Positions 19,601-26,807 of a stretch of DNA of 46,735 nucleotides are shown piece after piece. Numbering within the stretch: the first letter of the stretch is position 1; each line of letters begins with the position of its first letter. The translations under genes and the position numbers were made by a program. Origin of the DNA: Pokkaliibacter plantistimulans (GTDB lineage Bacteria > Pseudomonadota > Gammaproteobacteria > Pseudomonadales > Balneatricaceae); assembly GCF_003194385.1 (NCBI RefSeq), contig NZ_LAPT01000104.1:1-46735 (forward strand), given 5' to 3'. Below the pieces are notes generated by a model. The model was not told the DNA's origin and did no database searches. It saw only the letters and a list, made by a program, of their open reading frames with translations.

Positions 19601-19756
19601 GTGGCGGAAGGGGTTGAGACTATGGCCCAGTACAACTATCTGACACTGGCGGGCTGTGACCTGATTCAGGGTTACTTTTTCTCCCCACCCTTGCCGGTGG
19701 ACGCCTGCACCACTTTCCTGCAGCAGGATCATAACTGGAACCCCAAGCTGCGATAG
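16601..19756 (+). CDS. REC-GAF-PAS-LOV-GGDEF-EAL c-di-GMP enzyme (output of the Wsp-like operon)
   Basis: This 1051-residue protein occupies the place of WspR. Domains: receiver (1-125, Asp54); a helical linker; GAF (about 190-335) with a cysteine cluster (250, 254, 256, 266, 274); PAS (about 365-485); a LOV-like PAS (about 492-608) with G-C-N-C-R-L-L-Q (536-543, putative photoactive Cys539), NYRKDG and FWN; GGDEF (GGDEF at 698-702, I-site RxxD at 689-692); EAL (EALVR at 826-830, DDFGTG at 946-951, EGVET at 1003-1007). The synthase and phosphodiesterase motifs are both intact, so it could make or degrade c-di-GMP. The GTG start follows GGGAGA. The usual LOV Gln is Leu602. Catalytic direction and light response need biochemical proof. 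Confidence 0.93.
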   Translation: MDGKLILIVEDSLTQALQLQALLETYRCTVAVANNGVEALEYVEHSLPDIIISDVIMPRMDGYELCQTLKSRPATAAIPVILVTSLTDPRDVVKGLTCGADNFITKPYDERYLISRIRYLIVNREHREHERVQIGIEVVLEGERHFITAARQQMLDLLISTYEEGIRLNTELKSKHEELSQSNSLINSLFRFTSDLSAASSEKDIIQRGLAQLLSFNGVACAWLMLTSGEQWHLAGLVGEGLTANRILHCGLQCPCRHAYDTDHFCDLIEVADCPVLQEILPQQYHVTIPLFFGNEVAGLLNITQEEGAAWDEQQRSALRALGHQFSVALGRARLFDSLELLVGQRTAALQQEMHRRESAQIALAKNEALLRHILEALPVGVLVADVDGQIILHNPEARRIWDVTQQDAQTCKGHWEASGETIQGCNWPLQHSLSSGEAFLNQVAEITREGEQQTLLVSAVPFALEGEERHGAISVLQDISVQRQAEVELRLRNHAIEASVNAIIITDASQADNPIVYVNPAFERITGYATDEVMGCNCRLLQGNDREQMGLESIRRALRNGSEGAALLRNYRKDGSLFWNELRVAPVRDDQGRIRHFVGVLNDVTEAKRYQEQLEYQANYDDLTGLPNRNLLMDRIQQSINFNSRHRSGFALAFIDLDNFKYVNDSLGHVVGDQLLRQVAQSLDGCVREGDTLARLGGDEFVVLLNDMVDVDSISITLRRMLDAVASPKVLEETEVLVTSSIGFCLSPQDGDDPVTLLKKADNAMYRAKEQGRNQICSYKQEMDEAVRRRLALEHDLRLGLERNELVLYYQPQWSPHSHTTVGVEALVRWRRGDRMVSPAEFIPLAEETGLILELDDWVVRTACAQAKAWQEANLPRMTVSVNLSARQFKNGRCIELIREVLQQSELEPELLKVEVTESLVMQNAEDALMTMQQLRQLGVGLSMDDFGTGYSSLSYLKRFPFQQLKIDKSFVDNVVGDREGAAIVQAVIGLGKTLGIQIVAEGVETMAQYNYLTLAGCDLIQGYFFSPPLPVDACTTFLQQDHNWNPKLR
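18074..18424 (+). other. LOV-type photosensory domain coding segment
   Basis: Residues about 492-608 of the output protein match LOV domains in an ordered set: VNPAFERITGY; GCNCRLLQG, where the second Cys is the flavin-adduct residue (codon 18215-18217); an IRRAL helix; NYRKDG and FWN, whose asparagines contact the flavin ring; and FVGVLNDVTE. Compared with GXNCRFLQ, only Phe is changed, to Leu. The glutamine expected in FxGVQxD is Leu602 (codon 18404-18406). This is much closer to LOV than to ordinary PAS domains of GGDEF-EAL proteins. Confidence 0.8.
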
Positions 19757-20233
19757 CGGTAGAAAATAAGCGGGTAGAGCACATTGTTCGCTTTCAGGTC
19801 AGGCTGAATCGTTCAGCATATTTGAATAGTTGCTCCAACTGATGATCAAAAAACTGTCATGAGAGCGGGGTAAGCTGGTATCAAAACTGCATGGGTGAAG
19901 TTTGTGTCTTGACTATTTCACCGTATGACATGCAACTAAGTGATAGTTGGCATGTCGTATCACTCTGGCAGACTTTGAACCAATCGGATTGGCAGGCATG
20001 AGCACATAAAGGGCAGAACCGCCATAGCTGCACCAAGAAGGGGAAGGTGTGTCTTCTTATATGCCACGTGAAGACGGTGTGGGGCGAGGTTGGATCCATC
20101 GCTGGTGTGGGAAATTAAGTAACACGACGATTTTTCACAGACTGTTTCCAATCATTTAGTTGTATGTTGAACACGGCTTGACCTCGCATAGTGCGAGTGA
20201 CACTCTGTAGTGGCGTCACTTGTTTTATGACCT
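19757..20233. other. Intergenic region after the Wsp-like operon
   Basis: About 480 bases with no convincing ORF. I see no strong hairpin terminator after the output gene. A short perfect dyad, CTCGCA-tag-TGCGAG, lies at 20183-20197, inside a TTGACC-led region that could hold the promoter and operator of the cyclic-nucleotide-binding protein gene. A second dyad, GTGAC...GTCAC (20197-20219), adjoins it. Confidence 0.45.
20183..20197. promoter_or_regulatory. Dyad upstream of the cNMP-binding gene
   Basis: Perfect 6-base arms around a 3-base centre, directly after a TTGACC hexamer (20179-20184 region) and about 40 bases before the GTG at 20234. It may be an operator or a short RNA hairpin in the leader; the sequence does not decide. 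Confidence 0.3.
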
Positions 20234-20755
20234 GTGTTCTGTAAGAAGCAAGATGTAGTTGTGCGAAGTTTGCACGAGGTTTCAGGGGGCGTTTTGGATA
20301 TCCATCAAGAAGTAGATCTGCTACGCAAGATCCCGATGCTGGCCAGGCTGGATACGTCCAAGTTGAAACTATTGGCGTTCACCAGCCGCCTGATGCATTA
20401 CGAAGATGGTGAAGTGCTGTTCAGCATTAATGATCCGGCGGACTCGGTCTATCTGATTATTGAAGGAGAGGTGGAAATCATGGCCACCACCAGGGCGGGC
20501 GATTTTACATCGGTTGTCCGTGGGGTGAACTCCCTGGTCGGGGAGATGGCAGTGATTTCCAAAAGCAGGCGCAGTGCCACCGTTCGAGCGAGTGGTCACG
20601 TGGCTGCGTTGTGCATGGAAGGCTCCATATTTCTGCAGCTGATCACCTCCAACCCTGATGTGGCGTTGGACGTACTGCGGCAGTTGAGTGACAAACTGGT
20701 TGAAGCGCATCACGCCAACGAAGCGCTCTACAGCCAACTGGAACTGCATTCATAG
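20234..20755 (+). CDS. Stand-alone cyclic-nucleotide-binding domain protein
   Basis: The protein of about 173 residues is a single Crp-type cNMP-binding beta-roll. It contains LLRKIPMLARLD, a DPADSVYLIIEGEVEI strand-turn, and a phosphate-binding cassette GEMAVISKSRRSATV, with the Glu and Arg that hold cAMP or cGMP. There is no helix-turn-helix, so it is not a transcription factor by itself. It may be a regulatory subunit or adaptor. The start is uncertain: a GTG at 20234 or a TTG at 20294 behind AGGGGG are both possible. A class III adenylate cyclase is encoded 0.9 kb downstream, which suggests a local cAMP circuit. Confidence 0.85.
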   Translation: MFCKKQDVVVRSLHEVSGGVLDIHQEVDLLRKIPMLARLDTSKLKLLAFTSRLMHYEDGEVLFSINDPADSVYLIIEGEVEIMATTRAGDFTSVVRGVNSLVGEMAVISKSRRSATVRASGHVAALCMEGSIFLQLITSNPDVALDVLRQLSDKLVEAHHANEALYSQLELHS

Positions 20756-20762
20756 GCTAACC

Positions 20763-21422
20763 ATGAACAAAGAACGCTTTCTCGCCTTGTGGCAACGGAC
20801 GCTGGTAACAGCCGCCAAGGACGCGGAGCAGGCTTTTACGACGCTGGAAGAGCTGTACGCCGCTCCGGGTCGGCATTATCACAACGGTTGCCATGTGCAG
20901 CATTGCCTGCTGTGGCTTGACCGCTATCGCAGCCATGCCATCAATGCGGATGCCATTGAGCTGGCTATCTGGTTCCATGATGCCATTTATGAGTTTCAGG
21001 CCTGCGATAACGAGCAGCGCAGTGCTGAACTGTTCCTGCAGTGCAGTTTAGGCGCGGATCAGACCCTGCGCCGCTATATCTACGATCTGATTCTGGCCAC
21101 CACCCATCGCCAGCCGCCGACCAATCCGGATCAGGCGCTGATCATGGATGTTGATCTGTCCAGCTTTGCCCTGCCCTGGCATCCTTTTATCAAGGATTCC
21201 GTGCGGTGCCGTAAGGAAAAAGCGTTTCTGACAGACCCTGAATTTTTCGCCAGGCAAATCTGTTTCTGGGAAAGTTTGCTGGCTCGTCCTGCGTTCTTCT
21301 ATACCCCGGTGTTTTTCCATGAACACGAGCAACAGGCCCGTGAGAATGTAAAGCGTATGCTGGAGTTGATGGTGGAGCGCGGTTATGACTGCTCTCTGAA
21401 TAAGCAGTGCCAAAGCGCCTGA
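20763..21422 (+). CDS. Predicted HD-superfamily metal-dependent phosphohydrolase (COG4339-like)
   Basis: This 219-residue protein has metal-ligand motifs in the order expected for the HD fold: RHYHNGCHV (His38/His40/His44 region), WFHDAIYE (His72-Asp73), and a later Asp in MDVDLSSFAL. It resembles the COG4339 group of predicted HD hydrolases, whose substrate is not established. The ATG at 20763 lies seven bases after the upstream stop, so the two genes are probably co-transcribed. Its position between a cNMP-binding protein and a cyclase makes a nucleotide phosphodiesterase role conceivable but untested. Confidence 0.82.
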   Translation: MNKERFLALWQRTLVTAAKDAEQAFTTLEELYAAPGRHYHNGCHVQHCLLWLDRYRSHAINADAIELAIWFHDAIYEFQACDNEQRSAELFLQCSLGADQTLRRYIYDLILATTHRQPPTNPDQALIMDVDLSSFALPWHPFIKDSVRCRKEKAFLTDPEFFARQICFWESLLARPAFFYTPVFFHEHEQQARENVKRMLELMVERGYDCSLNKQCQSA

Positions 21423-21430
21423 TGGCGCTT
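21413..21430 (+). terminator. Short hairpin overlapping the HD gene stop
   Basis: AAGCGCC and GGCGCTT pair perfectly around TGAT, with the stop codon in the loop. There is no U-tract, so termination here is weakly supported. Confidence 0.3.
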
Positions 21431-21690
21431 CTGTAGCCTGCGCAGCAACGGCTGCCGGGCTGACAGAATCCCCTCCTGAATCCATCTCATTGTTGTATCC
21501 CCCTGAATTAATTGAGAATTTTTTCTGCCATTGGGCCAAAATCCGCGCAATACAGAGTTGTGATGCTTGATCTATAGTTAAGCGTGGCGGCGTTGTTGAA
21601 ATTCCCCTGCGGCGTCTCCATTTGCAGCGGCCACTGTTTACCCTGCTATCCCATGCTCACAAGGCATGCTGTCTATCCGGGATATTGCTT

Positions 21691-22941
21691 ATGAAGCCTG
21701 AACAAATTGCCCTTCTCACCGGTGGTATGGATCAGCTGCCTGGCTGGCCGCTGCGTCCCGTGGTCAGCTGGTTGTTGCAGTCGGCTGCTGAGCTGGGGCA
21801 GCCGGTAGAGCTGGTCAGTGGTCTGTGCTCGCGTTTGACTGAGGTGGGGGCGCCGCTTAAGCGTGTTCGGGCAGGCATCAATGTGCTGCATCCTGAAGTG
21901 GTGGGCTGCTCCTACACCTGGTGGCGTGATCAGGGAGTAGTTGAGGAGGAGAGTGCGCTGCACGGCGTGACCAATACCTCCGCCTACATTGGCAGCCCGA
22001 TGGAAAAGCTGCATCAGGGCCGGGAGTCGGTGCGCTATCCGTTGTTCACCCTTGCTGATGACGGGCTGCATTCTTCTCTGCGTGAGCTGAAAGAAGCCGG
22101 TTGCACAGACTATGTCGGATTTCCCGTTGTGTTCAGCAATGGCAGGGTGCAGTCACTGTTATTTGCTACCGATGCTGCAGACGGTTTTGATGATCATGAT
22201 CTGGCCAAACTGGCACTGGTAAAAGACCTGCTGGCGCCCTACTGGGAGATCATTGCCCGCCAGCAATTATGCGACTCACTACTGAGTACCTATATCGGCC
22301 CGCGCATCGCCAAACGGGTGATGAATGGCCAGATCAAGCGTGGTGATATGGAGCTGATCGAGGCGGCGCTGTGGTTCAGTGATCTGCGCAGTTTTACCAG
22401 TCTTAGTGAGCACTTGTCGGCACAGACCTTGCTCGATTCTCTCAACACCTATTTCGAAACCGTGGCGGTCGAGGTGACGGTGCGGGGAGGCGAGATTCTG
22501 CGTTTTATTGGTGATGCCATGCTGATCGTATTCCCGGTCAGTGAACAGGTCAGTCTGGCACAGGCGGCTGATCAGGCGCTCGCGGCGGCTCAGGCTACGC
22601 TGCAACGTATGGATGGTATCAATCAGCAACGTGCAGAAGAACGGATGCCGCCGCTGTTGTTTGGTCTGGGATTACATGTGGGCAGCGTGCAATACGGCAA
22701 TGTCGGGGCGCCAAACCGGCTGGATTTCACGGTGATGGGCCCTGCCGTCAACCGTACTGCGCGTATTGAAGATATGACCAAGCTTCTGCAGCAGCCGGTG
22801 CTGATCTCTGCCGAAATGGCGGGTTTGCTGGAGCGACCGTTGCGGCAGATGGGCAGTCATACGCTGCGGGGTGTGGATGAACCGGTCACGCTGTTTGCGC
22901 CATTACCTGCTGAGCCGAACTTGCCGCATTCGGCAACCTAG
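21691..22941 (+). CDS. Class III adenylate/guanylate cyclase with N-terminal GAF-like region
   Basis: From the ATG at 21691 the product has 416 residues. The N-terminal half (about 20-190) looks like a divergent GAF sensor. The C-terminal half is a class III cyclase: metal-binding Asp231 in WFSDLRSFTSLSE, Asp275 in RFIGDAMLIVFP, the substrate-specificity region LDFTVMGPAVN, and the transition-state Arg in NRTARIE. All catalytic positions appear present, so it should make cAMP (Asp in the LDFT position favours ATP). It is soluble, with no membrane segment. A longer reading from a TTG at 21622 lacks a ribosome site. It may supply ligand to the cNMP-binding protein nearby. Confidence 0.92.
   Translation: MKPEQIALLTGGMDQLPGWPLRPVVSWLLQSAAELGQPVELVSGLCSRLTEVGAPLKRVRAGINVLHPEVVGCSYTWWRDQGVVEEESALHGVTNTSAYIGSPMEKLHQGRESVRYPLFTLADDGLHSSLRELKEAGCTDYVGFPVVFSNGRVQSLLFATDAADGFDDHDLAKLALVKDLLAPYWEIIARQQLCDSLLSTYIGPRIAKRVMNGQIKRGDMELIEAALWFSDLRSFTSLSEHLSAQTLLDSLNTYFETVAVEVTVRGGEILRFIGDAMLIVFPVSEQVSLAQAADQALAAAQATLQRMDGINQQRAEERMPPLLFGLGLHVGSVQYGNVGAPNRLDFTVMGPAVNRTARIEDMTKLLQQPVLISAEMAGLLERPLRQMGSHTLRGVDEPVTLFAPLPAEPNLPHSAT
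22921..22936 (+). terminator. Small hairpin at the end of the cyclase gene
   Basis: TTGCCG-catt-CGGCAA forms a perfect 6-base stem just before the stop codon. It lacks a U-run, so it is a weak terminator candidate. Confidence 0.25.
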
Positions 22942-22969
22942 ACGGCCTGTAAAGCGGTAACAGATGTTG

Positions 22970-22981
22970 CGCTATATAGCG
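22970..22981. promoter_or_regulatory. 12-bp perfect palindrome upstream of the glycosyltransferase genes
   Basis: CGCTATATAGCG is an exact palindrome in the short gap between the cyclase and the first glycosyltransferase. It could be an operator or part of a promoter (TATATA core). There is no further evidence. Confidence 0.3.
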
Positions 22982-23126
22982 GAAGTGTAAAGGAATTCGT
23001 GCTAGGCTCTGTCGTTCGCGCCGAGCCGAGGAAAATACCCCCAGATGGCGTCAACTCGCACAGATTGGGCGGTTCAGGTAGTGAGATGGTTGTATGCCGC
23101 TAGAACCCACTTCTAGGGAAAAGACG

Positions 23127-24314
23127 ATGTACCGATTGGACAATACCCGCGTGTTGATCTATAGCCATGACAGCTTTGGTCTGGGGCATCTGCGTCGTTG
23201 CCGCGCCCTGGCTCATGCGCTGGTGGAACGCTACAAAGGGGTATCGGTACTGATCCTCACCGGCTCACCTATCATTGGGCGTTTTGACTTCAAGGCGCGG
23301 GTAGATTTTGTCCGTATCCCCGGCGTGATCAAGCTGCACAACGGTGACTACACTTCGCTGGGTTTGCATATTCGCCTTGATCAGACACTGGCGCTGCGTG
23401 AGTCCATCATTCTCAACACCGCCAAGGCCTTTGAGCCTGATCTGTTTATCGTCGATAAAGAACCGCTGGGCCTGCAGGGCGAGGTGGAGTCCACCCTGCG
23501 GATGCTGCGCGATACCGAGTGCGTCAATGTGCTGGGTATCCGTGATGTGATGGATGAGCCCGTCAAGCTGACTAAGGAATGGGAACACAAACAGGCGTTT
23601 CCTGCGCTGGCTGAGCTCTATGACGAAATCTGGGTGTACGGCGATGAGTCCATGGGTAACCCCCTGCAGGGCTTGCCGCTACCGGCCAGTGTGCCGGAAA
23701 AAATGTTCTATACCGGCTATCTGCAGCGTCAGCTGCCAGTGCACACCCGTTCCCGCTATCTGGAAAAGGTTGAACGCCCTTACCTGCTGGTGACCCCCGG
23801 TGGCGGTGGTGACGGGGCGGAAATGGTGGACTGGGTGTTGCGTGCTTACGAAGCCGACCCCGATTTGCCATGGGATGTGATGTTTGTGCTTGGCCCCTTC
23901 ATGAACAGCCAGGAACAGCAGCAGTTTATGGACCGTGCTGAACCGCTGCGCGGCGTGCATATGATTACCTTCGATGCCAATCTGGAAAGCCTGCTGAGCG
24001 AAGCTGCCGGCATTGTGGCGATGGGCGGTTATAACACCTTCTGTGAAATACTTTCCTTTGATAAGCCTGCCTTGCTTATTCCGCGTACAGAGCCGCGTCA
24101 GGAGCAGCTGATACGAGCCCGCAATGCCAGTGAACTGGGCCTGCTCAGTATGCTGGACCCGCGTGAGCCCCATACCACCGAGCGTATGCTGGCCGCTCTG
24201 CGTGCCCTGCCACAGCAGAGTGCGCCATCACAACACATGCCTGCCAATATGCTGAGCGGCCTGGAGCAGGTGCAGTGCCGGGTTAAAGGCTTGCTCAGCG
24301 AGCGCATTGACTGA
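23127..24314 (+). CDS. Predicted glycosyltransferase, COG4671/MurG-like (first of a tandem pair)
   Basis: The 395-residue protein has the two-Rossmann GT-B fold signature. The N-terminal acceptor domain starts with VLIYSHDSFGLGHLRRCRALAHAL, like the GHxxR entry of MurG-family enzymes. The C-terminal donor domain has LLVTPGGGGDGAEMV and MGGYNTFCEILSFDKPALLIPR, the typical nucleotide-sugar site followed by a QEQLIRA segment. It is cytoplasmic, with no membrane helix. The ATG at 23127 follows AGGGAAAAG. It heads a three-gene unit with a second such enzyme and a deacetylase-like protein. The substrate is unknown. Confidence 0.88.
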   Translation: MYRLDNTRVLIYSHDSFGLGHLRRCRALAHALVERYKGVSVLILTGSPIIGRFDFKARVDFVRIPGVIKLHNGDYTSLGLHIRLDQTLALRESIILNTAKAFEPDLFIVDKEPLGLQGEVESTLRMLRDTECVNVLGIRDVMDEPVKLTKEWEHKQAFPALAELYDEIWVYGDESMGNPLQGLPLPASVPEKMFYTGYLQRQLPVHTRSRYLEKVERPYLLVTPGGGGDGAEMVDWVLRAYEADPDLPWDVMFVLGPFMNSQEQQQFMDRAEPLRGVHMITFDANLESLLSEAAGIVAMGGYNTFCEILSFDKPALLIPRTEPRQEQLIRARNASELGLLSMLDPREPHTTERMLAALRALPQQSAPSQHMPANMLSGLEQVQCRVKGLLSERID

Positions 24315-24381
24315 CACCAGTTCGTATTTTGAGAATCTTGTCCCACGTTCAGGGCAACGGACCCACAGCTTAGGAAAGACC

Positions 24382-25527
24382 ATGCGGGTAATGTTTTACG
24401 TCCAGCATCTGCTGGGCATTGGCCATATCAAGCGTGCCGCACAGCTGAGTCTGGGCATGCAGCAAGCCGGGCTGGACGTCTGGGTGGTGCAGGGTGGTGA
24501 AGCGGTAGCAGGTATCGATTTTGGTCAGGCCAACGTTATCAGCCTGCCGGCGATTCGCGCTGCAGATGCGCAGTTCAGTGGTCTGGTGGACGAGCAGGGC
24601 AAGGCCCTGGATGACGACTTCAAGGCTCACCGTCGGGCCTTGCTGCTGCAGGCGCTGGAGCAGATTCAGCCCGATGCGTTGCTGATCGAGAGCTACCCTT
24701 TCGGGCGTGGCCAGCTGCGCTTTGAACTTGATCCCTTGCTGCAGCAGGCACATAACATGTCACCGCGCCCGTTGATCCTGTCATCGGCGCGGGACATTCT
24801 GCAGCGTCGTCCGGTGGAGAAAGAGCAAAAAGCACTGAAGCTGCTGGAGCGCTATTTTGATGGTGTGCTGGTGCATGGTCAGCAGGACTTTGTGCCACTG
24901 ACGGAAAGCTTCAGTCTGTGTGACCAGCTGAACATTCCATTGCATTACACCGGCTATGTGACGGATACCAGCGTAACTCCGGCAGCTGAAGGGCAGCATG
25001 AAGTCATCGTCTCTGCCGGTGGCGGCGCCGTTGGTTTGGGTATCATGCAGGCGGCCTTGCTGGCCCGGCCACTGACCGTGCTGCGTGAACATCGCTGGCG
25101 CGTTCTGATTGGCCCCAATCTGCCGGCTGATCAGATAGCCACATTACAGCTGCTGGCGGCGGATGGCGTGATCCTCGAACCTATTCGCAGCGACTTCCGT
25201 GGCCTGCTGGCTAATGCAGCACTGTCCATCTCGCAGGGGGGGTACAACACCCTGATGGATATTCTGCTGACAGGTGTTCCCAGTGTCATCGTGCCGTTTG
25301 AAGGCAAGGGCGAGACCGAACAGATTACCCGTACCGCCAAGCTGGAGGCCCTGGGCATCTGCGCCATGGTGCGGGAGCAGCAATTGCAGCCCGAGTATCT
25401 GGCCAGGGTGATTGACCAGACGGTGACTAACCTTCATCAGTCTTCTCCCGAGCTGTCGCTGCAACTGGCTGGTGCCCGGCGCAGTGGTGACATTATTCGC
25501 ACATTGCTGGAGCAACGCCATGGCTGA
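24382..25527 (+). CDS. Predicted glycosyltransferase, COG4671/MurG-like (second of a tandem pair)
   Basis: A paralogue of the preceding enzyme (381 residues) with MFYVQHLLGIGHIKRAAQLS at the N-terminus and VSAGGGAVGLGIMQAAL plus SQGGYNTLMDILLTGVPSVIVPF in the donor domain. Tandem GT-B enzymes usually act on successive sugars of one glycan. The ATG at 24382 is preceded by AGGAAAG; the upstream in-frame start overlapping the first gene is not used. Its stop overlaps the ATG of the deacetylase-like gene by eight bases, so the genes are translationally linked. Confidence 0.88.
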   Translation: MRVMFYVQHLLGIGHIKRAAQLSLGMQQAGLDVWVVQGGEAVAGIDFGQANVISLPAIRAADAQFSGLVDEQGKALDDDFKAHRRALLLQALEQIQPDALLIESYPFGRGQLRFELDPLLQQAHNMSPRPLILSSARDILQRRPVEKEQKALKLLERYFDGVLVHGQQDFVPLTESFSLCDQLNIPLHYTGYVTDTSVTPAAEGQHEVIVSAGGGAVGLGIMQAALLARPLTVLREHRWRVLIGPNLPADQIATLQLLAADGVILEPIRSDFRGLLANAALSISQGGYNTLMDILLTGVPSVIVPFEGKGETEQITRTAKLEALGICAMVREQQLQPEYLARVIDQTVTNLHQSSPELSLQLAGARRSGDIIRTLLEQRHG

Positions 25528-26275
25528 CTGGCAAAGCCTGGAGCAGGAGCTGCGGCTGTGGGCCAGGCAACATCGTCGGCCAACGCTGTGGTGGCGGGAT
25601 GACGATGCCGAAGCGGATGTGCCTGAGCTTCAGCATCTGTTGCAGATCAGTGATGAGCTGCAGGTGCCTGTGTTGCTGGCCGCCGTGCCGGCGAAAGTGC
25701 AGCCGTCACTGGCGACAGCCGTGCAAGGACATGGCCTGGTGGGCATAGTGCAGCATGGGTTTGATCATACCAATCATGCACCGCCAACCGAGCGTAAGCA
25801 TGAGCTGGGCGCGCATCGGCCCCTTGCCGTCATGATTGATGCGTTGCGTCAGGGGCGGGAGCTGCTGGAGCAGCACTTTGCCGGGCGTTTTCAGCCTGTG
25901 CTGGTGCCGCCATGGAATCGCTATACCCCGGCGTTGCGACCCTATCTGCATGATCAGGTCGGGTTGCGAGGTCTGTCTACTCTGGGTCCGCGCGATGCGG
26001 CAGAGGTGGATGGCCTGACGCAGGTGAATGTCCATGTGGATGTGCTGAAGTGGAAGCCGTCTGCTCACTTCGCCGGAGAAGCGGACACGCTCACGGCGCT
26101 GATCACCCATCTGCAACAGCGACGTCTGGGGCTGGTGGATGCGGCTGAGCCAACCGGCATCATGACTCATCATCTGGTCATGGATGCCGCGGCCTGGCGC
26201 TTTACTCGCCAGCTGTTGAAGGTGCTGAACGATGCTGGCGTAGGCTGGATTGCGGACCTGTTACCAGCGGGCTAG
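25520..26275 (+). CDS. Polysaccharide-deacetylase-like protein (NodB-homology fold)
   Basis: The 251-residue protein has motifs in the order of the NodB-homology family: WWRDDDAEAD (motif 1 with the catalytic and metal Asp), HGFDHTNH (His ligands of motif 2), PPWNRYTP (motif 3), and a late HHLVMD His motif. No signal peptide or membrane segment is seen, so it would work in the cytoplasm, unlike PgaB or chitin deacetylases. It overlaps the second glycosyltransferase gene and probably modifies the same glycan or precursor. The ATG at 25520 follows GGAG. The precise substrate cannot be deduced. Confidence 0.8.
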   Translation: MADWQSLEQELRLWARQHRRPTLWWRDDDAEADVPELQHLLQISDELQVPVLLAAVPAKVQPSLATAVQGHGLVGIVQHGFDHTNHAPPTERKHELGAHRPLAVMIDALRQGRELLEQHFAGRFQPVLVPPWNRYTPALRPYLHDQVGLRGLSTLGPRDAAEVDGLTQVNVHVDVLKWKPSAHFAGEADTLTALITHLQQRRLGLVDAAEPTGIMTHHLVMDAAAWRFTRQLLKVLNDAGVGWIADLLPAG

Positions 26276-26327
26276 CGTGAAAAAGCGCCAGCCCGCCACT
26301 GTCAGCATGCCTGTCTGGCTGAAGTGC

Positions 26328-26807
26328 TCAGTGCAGCTGCATCGGTAACTCGAAGGATGGGAAGCCCGTGTCAAACGTGGTGTGGGGGTGATACTGCATC
26401 AACAGCAGCGCTTGACCGTCCTGATTCTGAGTAAAGCGGCGCTGGGTAACAAAGCCGTAGCGATCATAGAAGTGGCGGCCCTGTCGATTGGATTCATAGA
26501 TGACTGCCTGCAGGTGCGGGAAGAACTGGCGCACATGATTCAGCAGGGTACAGCCGATGCCTTTGCCGCGCAGCTCGGGCTGGACGCAAAGGCAGACAAT
26601 TTCGGTATCGACCAGACTGATAAATCCCACCACCTGCATCTGATGCAGGTACACCCAGGTTTCTCCCTGTTCCAGCACCTGATCCAGTTGTTGTAAGCGT
26701 TCGTAGCTACGCCAGGCGGGGTGGTAAAAAGCACTGATCTCGTTGGCGGTATCTTCCCATAGCGCTTCTATGGCCGTCCGATCCGATGCTAGATAGGCGC
26801 GTATCAT
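26328..26807 (-). CDS. GNAT-family N-acetyltransferase
   Basis: A 159-residue single-domain acetyltransferase. It shows the GNAT beta4-alpha3 acetyl-CoA motif QPELRGKGIGCTLLNHV (R-x-x-G-x-G) after a VCLCVQPEL strand, and a final strand with YDRYGFVTQRRFT typical of GNATs. It acts in the cytoplasm on an unknown amine substrate. It is convergent with the deacetylase gene. The ATG at 26807 is followed by MIRAYLASDRTAIEALW, a normal GNAT N-terminus. It is monocistronic as far as visible. Confidence 0.88.
   Translation of the reverse strand: MIRAYLASDRTAIEALWEDTANEISAFYHPAWRSYERLQQLDQVLEQGETWVYLHQMQVVGFISLVDTEIVCLCVQPELRGKGIGCTLLNHVRQFFPHLQAVIYESNRQGRHFYDRYGFVTQRRFTQNQDGQALLLMQYHPHTTFDTGFPSFELPMQLH

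Noticed and set aside
19960-20151. Short minus-strand ORF in the 19.8-20.2 kb gap
   Set aside because: No ribosome-binding site, no recognisable domain, and a composition typical of non-coding frames.
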